This document shows, one piece after another, positions 1 through 10,700 of a stretch of DNA of 64,000 nt; position 1 is the stretch's first letter, and every line of letters starts with the position of its first letter. The notes under the pieces were generated by a model. The model was given only the letters and a program-made list of their open reading frames with translations, did no database searches and was not told where the DNA came from. Position numbers and translations under genes: made by a program. Where the stretch lies: NCBI GenBank assembly GCA_032622095.1, contig CP136066.1, positions 206,114,978-206,178,977 of the forward strand. The letters are read 5' to 3'. This stretch comes from Siphonodentalium dalli (taxonomy: Eukaryota > Mollusca > Scaphopoda > Gadilida > Siphonodentaliidae).

Positions 1-111
1 AGGTATTATGCATCATGTATCTTCACTATCTTGTTTACCCCATTCATACATTATGTATGACCATGCGTGTAATTACATATTACTCATATGATATATAGTT
101 GGAATAGATTA

Positions 112-1712
112 CTCTCGAGTTCCGAATAATCGTACATGTACGCTTATTATTTTCGCGATAAAATTCCCACCTGTACGTTGCTTATTCGCCCCTGTACGCT
201 TATTTAATTTTCGACACATTGCACATTGAGATATGTGAACAGATCGTCAATTCTCCGTTTCATATTGAAACAATGAAAGAAGATTGTCGCCAATTTCGGA
301 TAAACAATAACACCGGTAAGTCAAATGTTTGAACAACGCAAAACCACGTGGAGTAAACATCCTGTGCCCCTCGCCTTGATCGGAAAATGAGCGAGTCCAT
401 TTTCGATCTTGTCTCATTTATAGAAACTCTTCCGCGTTGGTGGGTTACATTTCAGTTTCGAGGGTGTGCTTATTTGGAATAATTGCTGGGTCGAACATGG
501 TGTTACCTGGTGGTTTCATACTATATAACAATTGGGGGAATATTAATGGAATATAGTGAGTTAAGTGACCTAAATATTAGCGTTGGATTATAGTAATCAG
601 GTACCGGTAACAAAATCATTAATGATCATTTGAGTTCATACGAATTATATACATGCATGTAAAAACTCCTGTGTCCACATTTTATCGGAAAAGTGGGCGA
701 GTCTTGGTATGACGCACGTGTTATTTATAGAGTCGCTGGGTTAGATGGGTTCGATGTGGGGTCGGTGAATTGTGGAAGCCTGGTGGTTTTTAATTGTGGT
801 AAATTGTTATATATTAGGCCTACTAATCGGGATGATACATTATTGTGTTGCGTATCAGGCGAAAATGAGTAGTCAAACCGCATTTATTAGCGACGCACAG
901 TGCATATAAATACTAACAGTCACCCGTTGGTAGCCCCTGACCTCTGATTAGGAAATCTGTATCGTTTATCAACAGACTTCAAGGACAACATGTTATAACC
1001 AGCAGGTGTTTTCTCTGTGCAACGTCAAACATTGAGAAAGTTTTAACTCAACCAGACGTTATTCCTGCTTGTTCGCGAAGTTTCACATACAAATTTGTTT
1101 TGTAGCTCACTACTAGTCTAATATTGCATATTACCTTGGTTGCATTTATACTAAGTACTAGTAGTATTGTTGTCAGTTCAATGTTATGAGTTACATGTAT
1201 GTATTGAAAAAAAAGTTCTTCAACAACATCATCGAACATGTTTGTAGTATAATACAATTATTTGCCACGCCCCAAATAAAATATGTTTAAATCAACCAAC
1301 TCAATGATACAACAACATACTTGACACACACCATATACATTTACTAGTAATGTCACATTGTGTATTAAATGGTTGCAAACATAAATATTCAGTTTTTCCG
1401 TTTAAGATTTCACGGAACGCACTTTATTGTGGTAAATTGGTAATTTATAATGTCTATATTATACACATATGTTGTGTACTAGTATCCTATAATGTAAATT
1501 CAAAGACTGATACTAATAATAGTACTCGATCGAATAATAGTACTGGGTGGAACATTTTTTAATTTTCATTTGTGACTTTGGGACATCACATACGGAAATT
1601 CAAAAAAATTCCCGCCTGTGCTATTATTCCGCCCTGTACTATTATTTAATTTTTCAATATTTTCCCGCCTGTACTATTATTCCCACCTGTACTATTATTC
1701 GGAACTCGAGAG
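112..1712. mobile_element. Non-autonomous DNA transposon with 19-bp TIRs and TA target duplication
   Basis: The ends CTCTCGAGTTCCGAATAAT (112-130) and its exact reverse complement (1694-1712) are each bounded by TA, at 110-111 and 1713-1714. Just inside the right end is a run of CCTGTACTATTAT-like words (about 1613-1700). The left end has related CCTGTACGCTTATT words (about 135-215). No transposase reading frame is visible, so it is a deletion derivative or a fold-back type. A TA duplication fits Tc1/mariner-like and several other DDE superfamilies, so the superfamily is not assigned. Confidence 0.7.
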
Positions 1713-1742
1713 TATGTTACATGTTGATTGTTGTATTCTACA

Positions 1743-1850
1743 TAGGGGTGTAATGATACATCGATGTATCGATGCGACTGCGATACAGCACTGACGATAC
1801 GGTCATCGATACGGGCGTTCAAACGATAGGTATCTCGATACACAAACTGC
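1743..1850. mobile_element. hAT-like terminal fragment
   Basis: The stretch starts with TAGGGGTGTAATGATACATC and continues with nested ATCGATGTATCGAT words. This resembles hAT ends, which often begin with AGGGGTG followed by a CGAT-rich palindrome. The complete hAT element at 30710 in this window begins similarly (TAGGGGTGCCACGATT). No second end was found, so this is a solo or truncated end. Confidence 0.35.
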
Positions 1851-1999
1851 ATATTGTTATTACTAATTCAGGTATTAAGTACCGGTAAGCAGTATCCAAC
1901 AATGAAAGTGTCAATGACACTGTAGCTCAACTTAGGTAGGGGAATAATTTAATGGTTGACAGAAAATGGAGGAATAGGAAAGGTGCTAATTGAAATGTC

Positions 2000-4310
2000 T
2001 AACCTGTGCCAAAGGATTTAGTCATGCAAAGAGTAAAAACCAAGATGGCTGCTGGTGGCCATGTTTTTTGGCCAATTGACCCAAAAAGGACTCGTTCCCA
2101 TCTACGTGTCATTGTTAACATCCATGACAAATTTCAGGAAGATCTGACCAAAGCTATGACCTGTAGCCCGCGCCAAAGGATTTAGTCATGCGAAGAGTAA
2201 AATCCAAGATAGCTGCTGGCGGCCATGTTTTTCAGCCGAACGACCCCAAACTGACTCGTTTCCCATCTACATGTCATTGTTAACATCCATGACAAATGTC
2301 ATGAAGTTCCGACCAAAGCTACGACCTGTAGCCCGTGCCAAAGGATTTAGTCATGCAAAGAGTAAAATCCAAGATGGCTGCTGGTGGCCATGTTTTTTGG
2401 CCGTAAGACCCCAAAATCACTCGTTCCCATCTACATGTCAATACTAACATCTATGACATATTTCATGATGATCAGACGAACAGTACGACCTGTAGCCCGC
2501 GCCAATGGATTGAATTTTGAAATCCAAGATGGCGCGAGCTACAGGTCATACTCTTTGCATGACTAAATCCTTTGGCGCGGGCTACAGGTCGTACCTTTGG
2601 TCCGATGTTTATGAAGTTTGTCATGAATGTTGCCATTGACATGTAAATGGGAACGAGTCATTTTGGGGTCATTCGGCAAAAAAACATGGCTGCTGGCAGC
2701 CATCTTGGATTTCAAAATTCAATCCATTGGCGCGGGCTACAGGTCGTACTGTTCGTCTGATTATCATGAAATTTGTCATGGATGTTAATATTGATGTAGA
2801 TGGGAACGAGTGATTTTGGGGTCGTTCGGCCAAAATACATGGCCGCCAGCAGCCATCTTGGATTTTACTCCTTGCATGACTAAATCCTTTGGCGCGGGCT
2901 TCAGGTCGTAGCTTTGGTCGGAACTTCATGAAATTTGTCATGGATGTTAACAATGACATGTAGATGGGAACGAGTCATTTTGGGGTCGTTCGGCCAAAAA
3001 ACATGGCCGCTGGCAGCCATCTTGGATTTCAAAATTCAATCCATTGGCGCGGGCTACAGGTCGTACTGTTCGTCTAATCATGAATCACGAAATTTGTCAT
3101 GGATGTTAATATTGACATGTAGATGGGAACGAGTGATTTTGGGGTCGTTCGGCCAAAAAACATGGCCGCCAGCAGCCATCTTTGATTTTACTCTTTGCAT
3201 GACTAAATCCTTTGGCGCGGGCTACAGGTTGTAGCTTTGGTCGGAACTTCATGAAATTTGTCATGGATGTTAACAATGACATGTAGATGGGAACGAGTCA
3301 TTTTGGTGTCGTTCAACCGAAAAACATGGCCGCCAGCAGCCATCTTGGATTTTACTCTTTGGCGCGGGCTTCAGGTCGTAGCTTTGGTCGGAACTTCATG
3401 AAATTTGTCATGGATGTTAACAATGACATGTAGATGGGAACGAGTCATTTTGGGGTCGTTCGGCCAAAAAACATGGAATGACCCCAAAATGACTCGTTCC
3501 CATTTACATGTCAATGGCAACATTCATGACAAACTTCATAAACATCGGACCAAAGGTACGACCTGTAGCCCGCGCCAAAGAATTTAGTCATGCAAAGAGT
3601 AAAATCCGGCTGAATGACACCAAAATGACTCGTTCCCATCTACATGTCATTGTTAACATCCATGACAAATTTCATGAAGTTCCGACCAAAGCTACAACCT
3701 GTAGCCCGCGCCAAAGGATTTAGTCGTGCAAAGAGTAAAATCAAAGATGGCTGCTGGCGGCCATGTTTTTTGGCCGAATGACCCCAAAATCACTCGTGAT
3801 GATTAGACGAACAGTATGACCTGTAGCCCGCGCCAATGGATTGAATTTTTAAATCCAAGATGGCCGCCAGCGGCCATGTTTTTTTGGCCGAACGACCCCA
3901 AAATGACTCGTTCCCATCTGCGTGTCATTGTACATCCATGACAAATTTCATGAAGTTCCGACCAAAGCTACGACCTGAAACCCGCGCCAAAGGATTTAGT
4001 CATGCAAAGAGTAAAATCCAAGATGGCTGCTGGCGGCCATGTATTTTGGCCGAAAGACCCCAAAATCACTCGTTCCCATCTACATGTCAATATTAACATC
4101 CATGACAAATTTCATGACAATCAGACAAACAGTACGCCCTGTAGCCCGTGCTAATGGATTGAATTTTGAAATGCAAGATGGCCACTGGCGGCCATGTTTT
4201 TTTTACCGAATGACCCCAAAATGAATCATTCTAGTCTAAATGTTGATGTCAACAGCTATGACAAATTTCATAATGATCCGATAAGAGGTACGACCTGTAG
4301 ACTGCATTGT
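2000..4310. repeat. Complex 160-bp tandem array with two orientation switches
   Basis: About 13-14 degenerate units of roughly 160-165 bp. Each contains GACCCCAAAATGACTCGTTC, CATCCATGACAAATTTCATG, a GACCTGTAGCCCGCGCCAA word and AAATCCAAGATGGC. Two unit types are interspersed. One carries GGATTTAGTCATGCAAAGAG after GCGCCAA; the other carries TGGATTGAATTTTGAA there. Units read forward from about 2000 to 2530, reverse from about 2540 to 3475, then forward again to about 4310. The breakpoints are abrupt, near 2530 and 3476. Short reading frames here (for example 2384-2566, 2669-2959, 2935-3234) are translations of the repeat, not genes. Confidence 0.9.
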
Positions 4311-4349
4311 TGACGCCTTACGCACACACGGACGACAAAGCCATGGCAA

Positions 4350-5277
4350 TAGCTCAAACTTTACAAAGTAAAGTTGAGCTAATAAATTAAGGTAATCCCC
4401 CACAATAAGTAATAAAAATGATAAGCATTCCCTATTTATCACAGAGTAACCATGAGGCCAGCAGACCGCTTTGTATCAATTTGCATGTGTGGACAATACG
4501 ATGCCATCTTCTTGAAACACATTGTATAAATAGATCAATCAGTCGCTAGTGGTCCACTGATCAAAGCACAGACCTGACCTGAGTGACCTATTTCAATAGT
4601 ACACGTCATGCAGCAAGTGACCTACTTTGTCAATGACATGTCGTTTACAACCGGCGGCAAACCTTTGATGTCTGTCTTACTGCTATTGCTGCAATTTTAT
4701 TTCACTGTTAACCAGAGAGACGCGGATGCTGTAGTATCAACCTATATCATATCAATCTACATGTATGTCTTTCACCATGTCACGTCAACACTGGACACTG
4801 CACTCTGTGCACTGGCCCGTGTGGGTTGCTGAGCAATTGTTAAACTTCCCGGAATAAACTTGTCAACAGACAATGAATCTCCCCCAATTCCCGTTATAAA
4901 GTTGACAACTTGACACGAGTTATTAATATAAAGCCCCTCCCATTTAACTGTCAATCTCGTGACATTGACAGATTTTCGGAGACAACGTTCCTCATTGGTC
5001 AACAGGTAGTGTTTGTACTCTAATTAATCAGCTTTTCTATCATTTCGGGTCCCGTGAACTCGACACAGTTCACGTTTTGCGCTTTATCACAAACCGAAAG
5101 TAGACGAAGTAAAAGATTTGGCGAACCGTGACTCTCAAAATAGGTTTTATATCGAAGCGATGTCGCATCTCAGCCAACCAAAACAGTTTTATTTAGTGGT
5201 TTGTAACTTCTAGTATTGACATTAGCGCACTCGTGATTTGTTCCATTGTTATATTCGTTTGTTTATCACCCAAAAAA
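4350..5277. other. Intergenic, no gene recognised
   Basis: A short hairpin (TAGCTCAAACTTTAC.../...GTAAAGTTGAGCTAA, about 4350-4384) sits at the end of the 160-bp array. It resembles the AGCTCA-type hairpins that border molluscan repeats. Beyond it I see only AT-rich sequence and short, compositionally unremarkable reading frames. Confidence 0.4.
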
Positions 5278-5416
5278 GAATAAATGTCACATTATGAGAT
5301 GGATTTACCCCCAAAAAAATAATAAACGTGATGGGTCACAATAAGCGTGATTGTGTGTATTTTCGCTCCAACTTAATAAACGTGCCGGCACGTTTATTTG
5401 GCACCTGAGAGTAGGG
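5278..5416. repeat. AATAAACGTG-word cluster ending in a TIR-like border
   Basis: Repeated AATAAACGTG/AATAAGCGTG words are followed by the palindrome ACGTGCCGGCACGT (about 5382-5395) and the border TTTGGCACCTGAGAGTA. The layout (short AATA-type words, then a GAGAGTA end) parallels the right end of the element at 112-1712, which ends in GAACTCGAGAGTA. I infer a solo end of a related element. No matching left end was found. Confidence 0.35.
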
Positions 5417-5520
5417 GTGGGGATATTTGTTTTCGGGGTTTTTGACACAAATTTCCAACAACTGTGTTTTAAAATAAAGAATAAAGTATGAAATCAACAC
5501 TGTTTTCCCCTATTCGCAAC

Positions 5521-6388
5521 ATGGTACAAGACACGGTACGAAACTACCAAACAATTTCCTACATGATACGAAACGACCACAGTTGTTGGAAACTTGTCAA
5601 AAAACGCGAAAAGAGATGTCAACATCCCAACTTATTAATATAATTGACAAGTAGGGAAAGCTACTGAGCCCACACATCTCCCATCAAACCATGTCACCGC
5701 TCGTTTCGTGTTCAATTGCAACAATAAAAACATTAATTTCAGAAAAGTACCACATCCTAGTAATAAAACATATATTTCTTTTCATGTTTACCGTAAGTGC
5801 AGTAGAAAATTATCACTTTATAATTACTTTTATCGTATACAACATCCAAAAACAACTGTGCAACTGTGGGCTGCCGATTCCACGAGTCGCCATCCGAGAG
5901 TCAAGGGCAGATAATTTCAAATGCTATTATCTGCGCTTGACTCTCGGATGGCGACTCGTGGAATCAGCGAGCCGCTGTTGTTTGGGAAGTTGTATACGTT
6001 AAAAGTAATTATAAAGTAATAATTTTCTACTGCACTTACGGTAAACATGAAAAGAAATATATGTTTTATTACTAGGATGTGGTACTTTTCTGAAATTAAT
6101 GTTTTTATTGTTGCAATTGAACACGAAACGAGCGGTGACATGGTTTGATGGGAGATGGGTGGGCTCAGTAGCTTTCCCTACTTGTCAATTATATTAATAA
6201 GTAGTGGTGGTGACATCTCTTTTCGCGTTTTTTGACAAGTTTCCAACAACTGTGGAAACGACCAATTGATTTCCTATGTGGTACAAAACGATCAAACAAT
6301 ACGGTACGAAACGACAAAAAAATATGGTATGGAATGACCAGATGGTACGAAACGACCAGATACGAAACGACCATGATACGAAACGTCT
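5521..6388 (+). repeat. GGTACGAAACGACC short tandem repeats, split by a fold-back insertion
   Basis: Degenerate 15-30-bp units built on GGTACGAAACGACCA, some with a TTTCCTACAT spacer, occupy 5521-5577 and 6255-6388. They are interrupted by the fold-back element at 5578-6254. The same higher-order order of units is present in reverse orientation at 8313-8482, so this is a duplicated repeat block. Confidence 0.8.
5578..6254. mobile_element. 677-bp fold-back element with 8-9-bp target duplication
   Basis: The element is an almost complete inverted repeat with arms of about 330 bp. It starts CACAGTTGTTGGAAACTTGT and ends with the reverse complement. Its centre is a near-perfect hairpin of GATTCCACGAGTCGCCATCC and its complement around 5876-5966. 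GAAACGAC flanks both sides (5570-5577 and 6255-6262; a 9-bp GAAACGACC reading is also possible). The uninterrupted homologue at 8313-8482 shows the pre-insertion sequence with one copy of the target. It has no coding capacity. The 8-9-bp duplication fits hAT or Mutator-like transposition. Confidence 0.85.
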
Positions 6389-7190
6389 AGAATCCCTGTC
6401 GACTGTACTGATCCAGAATTTGACAAAATCTGAGATTTTGAAATTTCATTTTAATTTTCAACTTTTAATTTTTATTCGCAATCATGTGTCGTCAAAAACT
6501 CACAGCGTTTTCTTTATTGGACTATAATCAAGACTGTCTCTTGGACCACCTGGAAAGTTATATATCTGTCCCGGTTGAGGACCATTGCTCCAAAACGGTG
6601 CCGGCGAACAGAAAGCCATCTCAAATGTTCTTTTTTCGCTTATTCACTGTGGCCGGTAGATGTCGCTGAAATATTTTGAACATGAACATTAAACTTATTT
6701 TTGGTTACCTATTTTTATTTTCGAAATGTATGTTTGCATCATCGTTTGAGAATACAATGCTTTCTTACGACGCATATACAATATTAAATTAAACAAATGT
6801 TAATTAATACCGCAATTATAGCCTCATTCAAATATTTAATAAAATATTAAAATTTATAGAAAAATAACACGTTCGTGGTTATGCGCGAAACAATATTTTT
6901 CTAACTAATACAATTTCCGGTTACGAAAAGCGGAAGTAATTTGATACTTTCCACGTCAAAGTTCACACACTTGAAATCACAGCAGTTGAATTTCAGTGGA
7001 ATAAACGAGCAGGATTCAAGCTACGACCTTTTTTATTTCAAGAAGGATTAAAAGGTTTCTTATTGAGATATTTAACATTCATCATAACCTGCATCATTAT
7101 GATAATTGATTATTTTTACGTCAGTTTCACTTTTGTCTTGACATTCGCCGATTCGGGAAATGTGAAAATATTCTGTTGACGTGTTGTGCA
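6389..7190. other. Intergenic, nothing recognised
   Basis: AT-rich sequence. A 61-codon frame at 6484-6669 has no recognisable domain and no splice context that persuades me. No repeat family defined elsewhere in the window reappears here. Confidence 0.4.
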
Positions 7191-8238
7191 TGTGGCACCA
7201 CAGGAGTTTGTCAGAATGATAATAAATAATAATAATAAATATATACAAATAATAATAAATAGTAGTATTAATAAATAGTAATAAGAGTATAGGATTGAAT
7301 CAAGGGGATTACGATTAGTGATTTGACCTACAAATGTTTAAAAAAAATTTGCCTCAAAAATAGGAAAGCCAAAACGTTATCGATTGTAGCGATCTTCAGA
7401 CAGATTGGTATTATGACTATTATACATCAATATGACCGCATGTGGCTGAAATTTAATTTCGCATTGACTACATCACCTATTTTCTCTTTAAATCACCGCA
7501 ACGGCAAGTTTCATTTTCGAAGCGTTGGCTGCCCTCGGTGACACGCTGCTGGGTACGGTGTCCTGTAAAACTTGATCCACTCTTGGACGAAGTTGTTTGC
7601 AGCAGTGGTCCGAATATTACTAGGTTACTAACATTTACATGCCCCGGAAATATTCGGACAGCATGATGCAAACGGCACAGATTCCTCGGCCCTTTTATTA
7701 TATGTATACATTTTTGCCCGACACCGCCAACTAATTACAACGGATGTACATGGTCGCGTGTCCACGAAATCAGTGGACGGTTCGAAAATGAAACCTGGCG
7801 TTGCGGTGATATAAAGAGAACATAAGGTGATATTGCCAATGTCATGCTAAATGTAAATCACAGCGGTCACGTTGATGTATAACAGTCATAATAGAAATGA
7901 ATATGGAGAGTGCCACGAGCGGAACATTTTTTCACGTTTCTAAATTTCGTGATACTAAAAAAAAAAAAATGACGTAAATTGAATCAAGGGGATTAGTGAT
8001 TTGACCTACAAATGTTTATAAATTTTTTGCCTCAAAAATAGGAAAGCCAAAACGTTATCGATTGTAGCGATCTTCAGACAGATTGGTATTATGACTATTA
8101 TACATCAACAACAACGTAAATCGCTAATCCCCTAGTTGCAACCCTATTCTTTATTTATTACTTATATATCTATATATATCTATATATCTCTTATATTTTT
8201 TATTTACTATCATTCTGACAAACCCCTGTGGTGGCACC
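7191..8238. mobile_element. 1.05-kb TIR element with internal direct and inverted repeats
   Basis: The left end (CACCACAGGAGTTTGTCAGA region, 7191-7225) matches the reverse complement of the right end (8205-8238), which ends in CCTGTGGTGGCACC. Inside is a direct repeat of about 130-140 bp (7291-7431 and 7976-8107, sharing GCCAAAACGTTATCGATTGT). Between these lies an inverted repeat (7479-7520 against 7782-7821, sharing TTTCATTTTCGAA). AAT/TAT microsatellites lie just inside both ends. No clear target duplication was found. Confidence 0.6.
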
Positions 8239-8312
8239 GACAGCGCCCATATAGCCTAGGACATTATAAGCATTTTAGCCAATTTGTCCACGATTTTTTG
8301 CCAAACCTGTGA

Positions 8313-8482
8313 CGGGTACAGGACGTTTCGTACCGTGGTCGTTTCGTACCATCTGGTCGTTTCGTACCATAATTTTTGGTCGTTTCGTACCGCATTGTTT
8401 GGTTATTTCGTACCATGTAGGAAATCAATTGGTCGTTTCGTACCATGTAGGAAATCGTTTGGTCGTTTCGTATCGTGTGTTG
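8313..8482 (-). repeat. Inverted, uninterrupted copy of the GGTACGAAACGACC repeat block
   Basis: On the minus strand this stretch has the same order of units and spacers as 5521-5577 joined to 6255-6388. It includes the word GAAACGACCAATTGATTTCC that the fold-back element split in the other copy. The plus-strand motif is TGGTCGTTTCGTACCAT. Confidence 0.8.
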
Positions 8483-8484
8483 TA

Positions 8485-8742
8485 CCAGATGAATCGTCAA
8501 TACTGCTTCCAGAACCACAGCTGATGGAAACTGACGATTCACCATCGACTTTCAAAAGGATTGACAATGGAACGAAAAGAGGCAAGCAAAAGCTAGTATC
8601 CAGCGACGGATTCAGCTTTCCCGTAAAGAGACAGACCAGCAAGGCGACACATTGGTGGTGTTCCCATCGCCAAAAGACTGGAGTCTGCCCAGCTACCATA
8701 AAGCCAGGCGCACACGTCACAACAATTTACCATAAAGCCGGG
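8485..8742 (+). CDS. FLYWCH-type zinc-finger fragment (exon or transposon remnant)
   Basis: The plus-strand frame reads an acidic, serine-rich lead and then a segment of about 50 residues with the FLYWCH pattern. Visible landmarks are SSDGFSFPVKR, then ATHWWCSHRQ (the aromatic pair and first cysteine), KTGVCPATIK (second cysteine), and a downstream histidine at IYHKAG. FLYWCH fingers are found in insect Mod(mdg4)-type regulators and in many MULE-type transposase-derived proteins. The upstream part of the frame runs through the tandem repeat at 8313-8482, so the true 5' boundary must be an unseen splice acceptor, or the fragment is a pseudogene. No partner exon was found nearby. Confidence 0.45.
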
Positions 8743-8975
8743 CGGTTCCCCGTTTTTTGTTGTAGGCAACAAAATTTTGTTGCGCAAGAGTGTTGCGAGC
8801 GATCAAATTATTTTGATTTTGTTGCGTGTTGTAGCCAATGGATGGACAGCGTTCTATTTTTAGTCTATGACGTACAGCGTCAAATCACATGACTCAAGGT
8901 GAAGAGAAACATGGCGGCTTCCACTTCGATGGAAGGGTTAAATACATATTATGTGCTTATTTCACTACTTCAAAC

Positions 8976-9192
8976 TACAGTCATGCTCTAATTAATCGAC
9001 CTCTTAACTACAGCAGAATAATGGGTAACTTTTCAGGATTTAGTCGGAAATATGGCTTGTTGCCATTCATCGAAAAGCTCTCCCCGAGAGCTTTCCGATG
9101 AATGGCAACAAGCCATATTTCCGACTAAATCCTGAAAAGTTACCCATAATTCTGCTGTGGTTAAAGAGTCGATTAATTAGGGCATTACTGTA
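8976..9192. mobile_element. Hairpin MITE family A, copy 1 (full length)
   Basis: Almost perfect inverted repeat of about 217 bp. It starts TACAGTCATGCTCTAATTAA and ends TTAATTAGGGCATTACTGTA. The arms share GGGTAACTTTTCAGGATTTA and GGAAATATGGCTTGTTGCCA. CTTCAAAC directly flanks both ends (8968-8975 and 9193-9200), an 8-bp target duplication suggesting hAT-type mobilisation. Confidence 0.9.
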
Positions 9193-9607
9193 CTTCAAAC
9201 TATTTTACAGTAAATTGTATCTCAATCATCCCGAACAAATCACTGATTAACAAATGAGAATGGTTTTTCTAAGTAAATGCTAACAGAGTCACTATATTTT
9301 ATTTATATGAAAGAATGACTGCGTGCTGGCAATCCTGATACAAAATTAATTAGAATACCTGCTTTGAGAAAGTTTGTTCGCTGTGTGCCCCAGTGGAGTG
9401 TTTCACATAACTTTAAATGGAGACTTACTCCAATTTCAATTAATTCCCAGTAATAACAATGATCGTGATATTGATAATATATAGAAAATAATTAATTTGA
9501 GTCGAAGATGTCTTCTGTAAACGTTCAGGCTTAATATAAATTTATTTTATGACTCCAGCCCTGTCCAGCCATAAACTAAACTACAAATTTCCATTTGCCA
9601 GAAAAAA
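9193..9607. other. Intergenic with a weak repeat relic
   Basis: No gene seen. The part at 9300-9420, ending in GTGGAGTGTTTCACATAACT, is a weak relative of the repeat at 26230-26360 and 51430-51555, which share GAGTGTTTCACATCACTTTA-type sequence. Confidence 0.35.
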
Positions 9608-9612
9608 TAACA

Positions 9613-10239
9613 TTGCGTTTAAACGCAATAATATATTGGGTTTAAACGCAATAACATTACATTTAAACGCAATAAATTATTGCGTTTAAACACAATAAAT
9701 TATTGCATTTAAAACACAATAGTAGCGGGAACAGTGTATGTCAATGACATTGTAGCTATTCGTGTAGGCTAATTCGATAAACACCAGATATCAGTCTGCT
9801 CGTGTGTTGCCTTTGGGCGGCGACCTTTTAGGATCAGTTAGGGTGCATGGTTCACAATGGAGTCTTGGGGGCCACCCTACATCACCCATCGTTTGATCTA
9901 AATCGGCCAAGGGACTAAGATACGACTTGGACCAATTGGGGTAGGGTGTTAGGAGGCCATTTTGGATTGGGGTTGGGCGTTAGGCAGTCGAACGAATGTA
10001 ATGAGACCAACACACAACACCCTTCGTTTAACTGAAATTGAACAAGAGGAAAGATCAATGACATGGTTGCCTAGCTTTTCGGACCCATCTGAGTGGCGTC
10101 CATTTTTAACGGGTGGCGTGTTTCAAAATACTGTATTGTGTGCCAGCTTACAATATGAGGCTTACAATGTTTTTGCGTTTAATCGCAATATATTATTGCG
10201 TTTAAACGCAATAAATTATTGCGTTTAAACGCAATAATT
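9613..10239. repeat. Two clusters of GCGTTTAAACGC palindromes
   Basis: Clusters at 9613-9725 and 10173-10239 consist of repeated TTGCGTTTAAACGCAATAA palindromes. They flank about 450 bp of unrelated sequence. The layout copies that of the CTTAAG-palindrome elements at 24687, 27297 and 35719, but with a TTTAAA core. No flanking ATGGGAGGCC-type terminus was recognised here. This may be a relative or a convergent repeat. Confidence 0.6.
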
Positions 10240-10523
10240 TTTTTTTATTGTGACCCATGTGACCGCAATGGGCTTCCGTAATTATGCATATAAATTATAA
10301 TATAACATTTATTTGATACATTTGTCTGAAAACTGTACAAAAATATCTCGATGACAAGCTTGCTATTTTTGCATTCTGGCTAATATCTGCAACATTATCT
10401 GTAACATTACTTCATACGAAGCAGACAGTCAAAATCTGGTTACCTTATTCTACGAAGCAGAGATTATAGAAACCAACAACAACATTTGAGTATAGTACCC
10501 CTTTAACTATTTCAGGAGACAAA

Positions 10524-10700
10524 ATGAGACAGCTAAAAGGCGGCAAGACAAAAGAATCTAAGAAGGAGAAGAAGGAGAGACGGAATGATAATGTGCAGGC
10601 AAAACAGCAATTGTTGACCATTGTTGTGCCAGTGCTGATAGCTGTCTCGTTGATAATTGTGGCACTTGTTTATGTGAAAACAAGACCGGCAAGTTTGTAA
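10524..10700 (+). CDS. SMCO4: SMCO4 orthologue (single-pass membrane and coiled-coil domain-containing protein 4)
   Basis: A 58-codon frame with ATG at 10524 and TAA at 10698. The protein starts MRQLKGGKTKES, continues with a lysine/glutamate-rich, partly coiled segment (residues 8-30), and has one hydrophobic helix (about residues 31-51, LTIVVPVLIAVSLIIVALVY). It ends in a short KTRPASL tail. Length, the MRQLKG start, the charged-then-membrane layout and the TRP-type tail match vertebrate SMCO4, a 59-residue protein of unknown function. A splice acceptor (CTATTTCAG, ending 10515) lies just upstream of the ATG, so the whole CDS sits in one exon after a 5' UTR intron, with 5' exons not found. 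A possible ATTAAA poly(A) signal lies near 10832. Confidence 0.93.
   Translation: MRQLKGGKTKESKKEKKERRNDNVQAKQQLLTIVVPVLIAVSLIIVALVYVKTRPASL

Noticed and set aside
2384-4224. Overlapping frames of 60-99 codons on both strands
   Set aside because: They are translations of the 160-bp repeat units and recur with each unit; no domain or codon signature.
5691-6141. Frames of 103 and 74 codons that begin with the same peptide on opposite strands
   Set aside because: They arise from the two arms of the fold-back element, so the same sequence is read from both strands.
5521-8482. GGTACGAAACGACC repeats as a possible CRISPR array
   Set aside because: Unit and spacer lengths are irregular, spacers are themselves repetitive, and the genome is animal.
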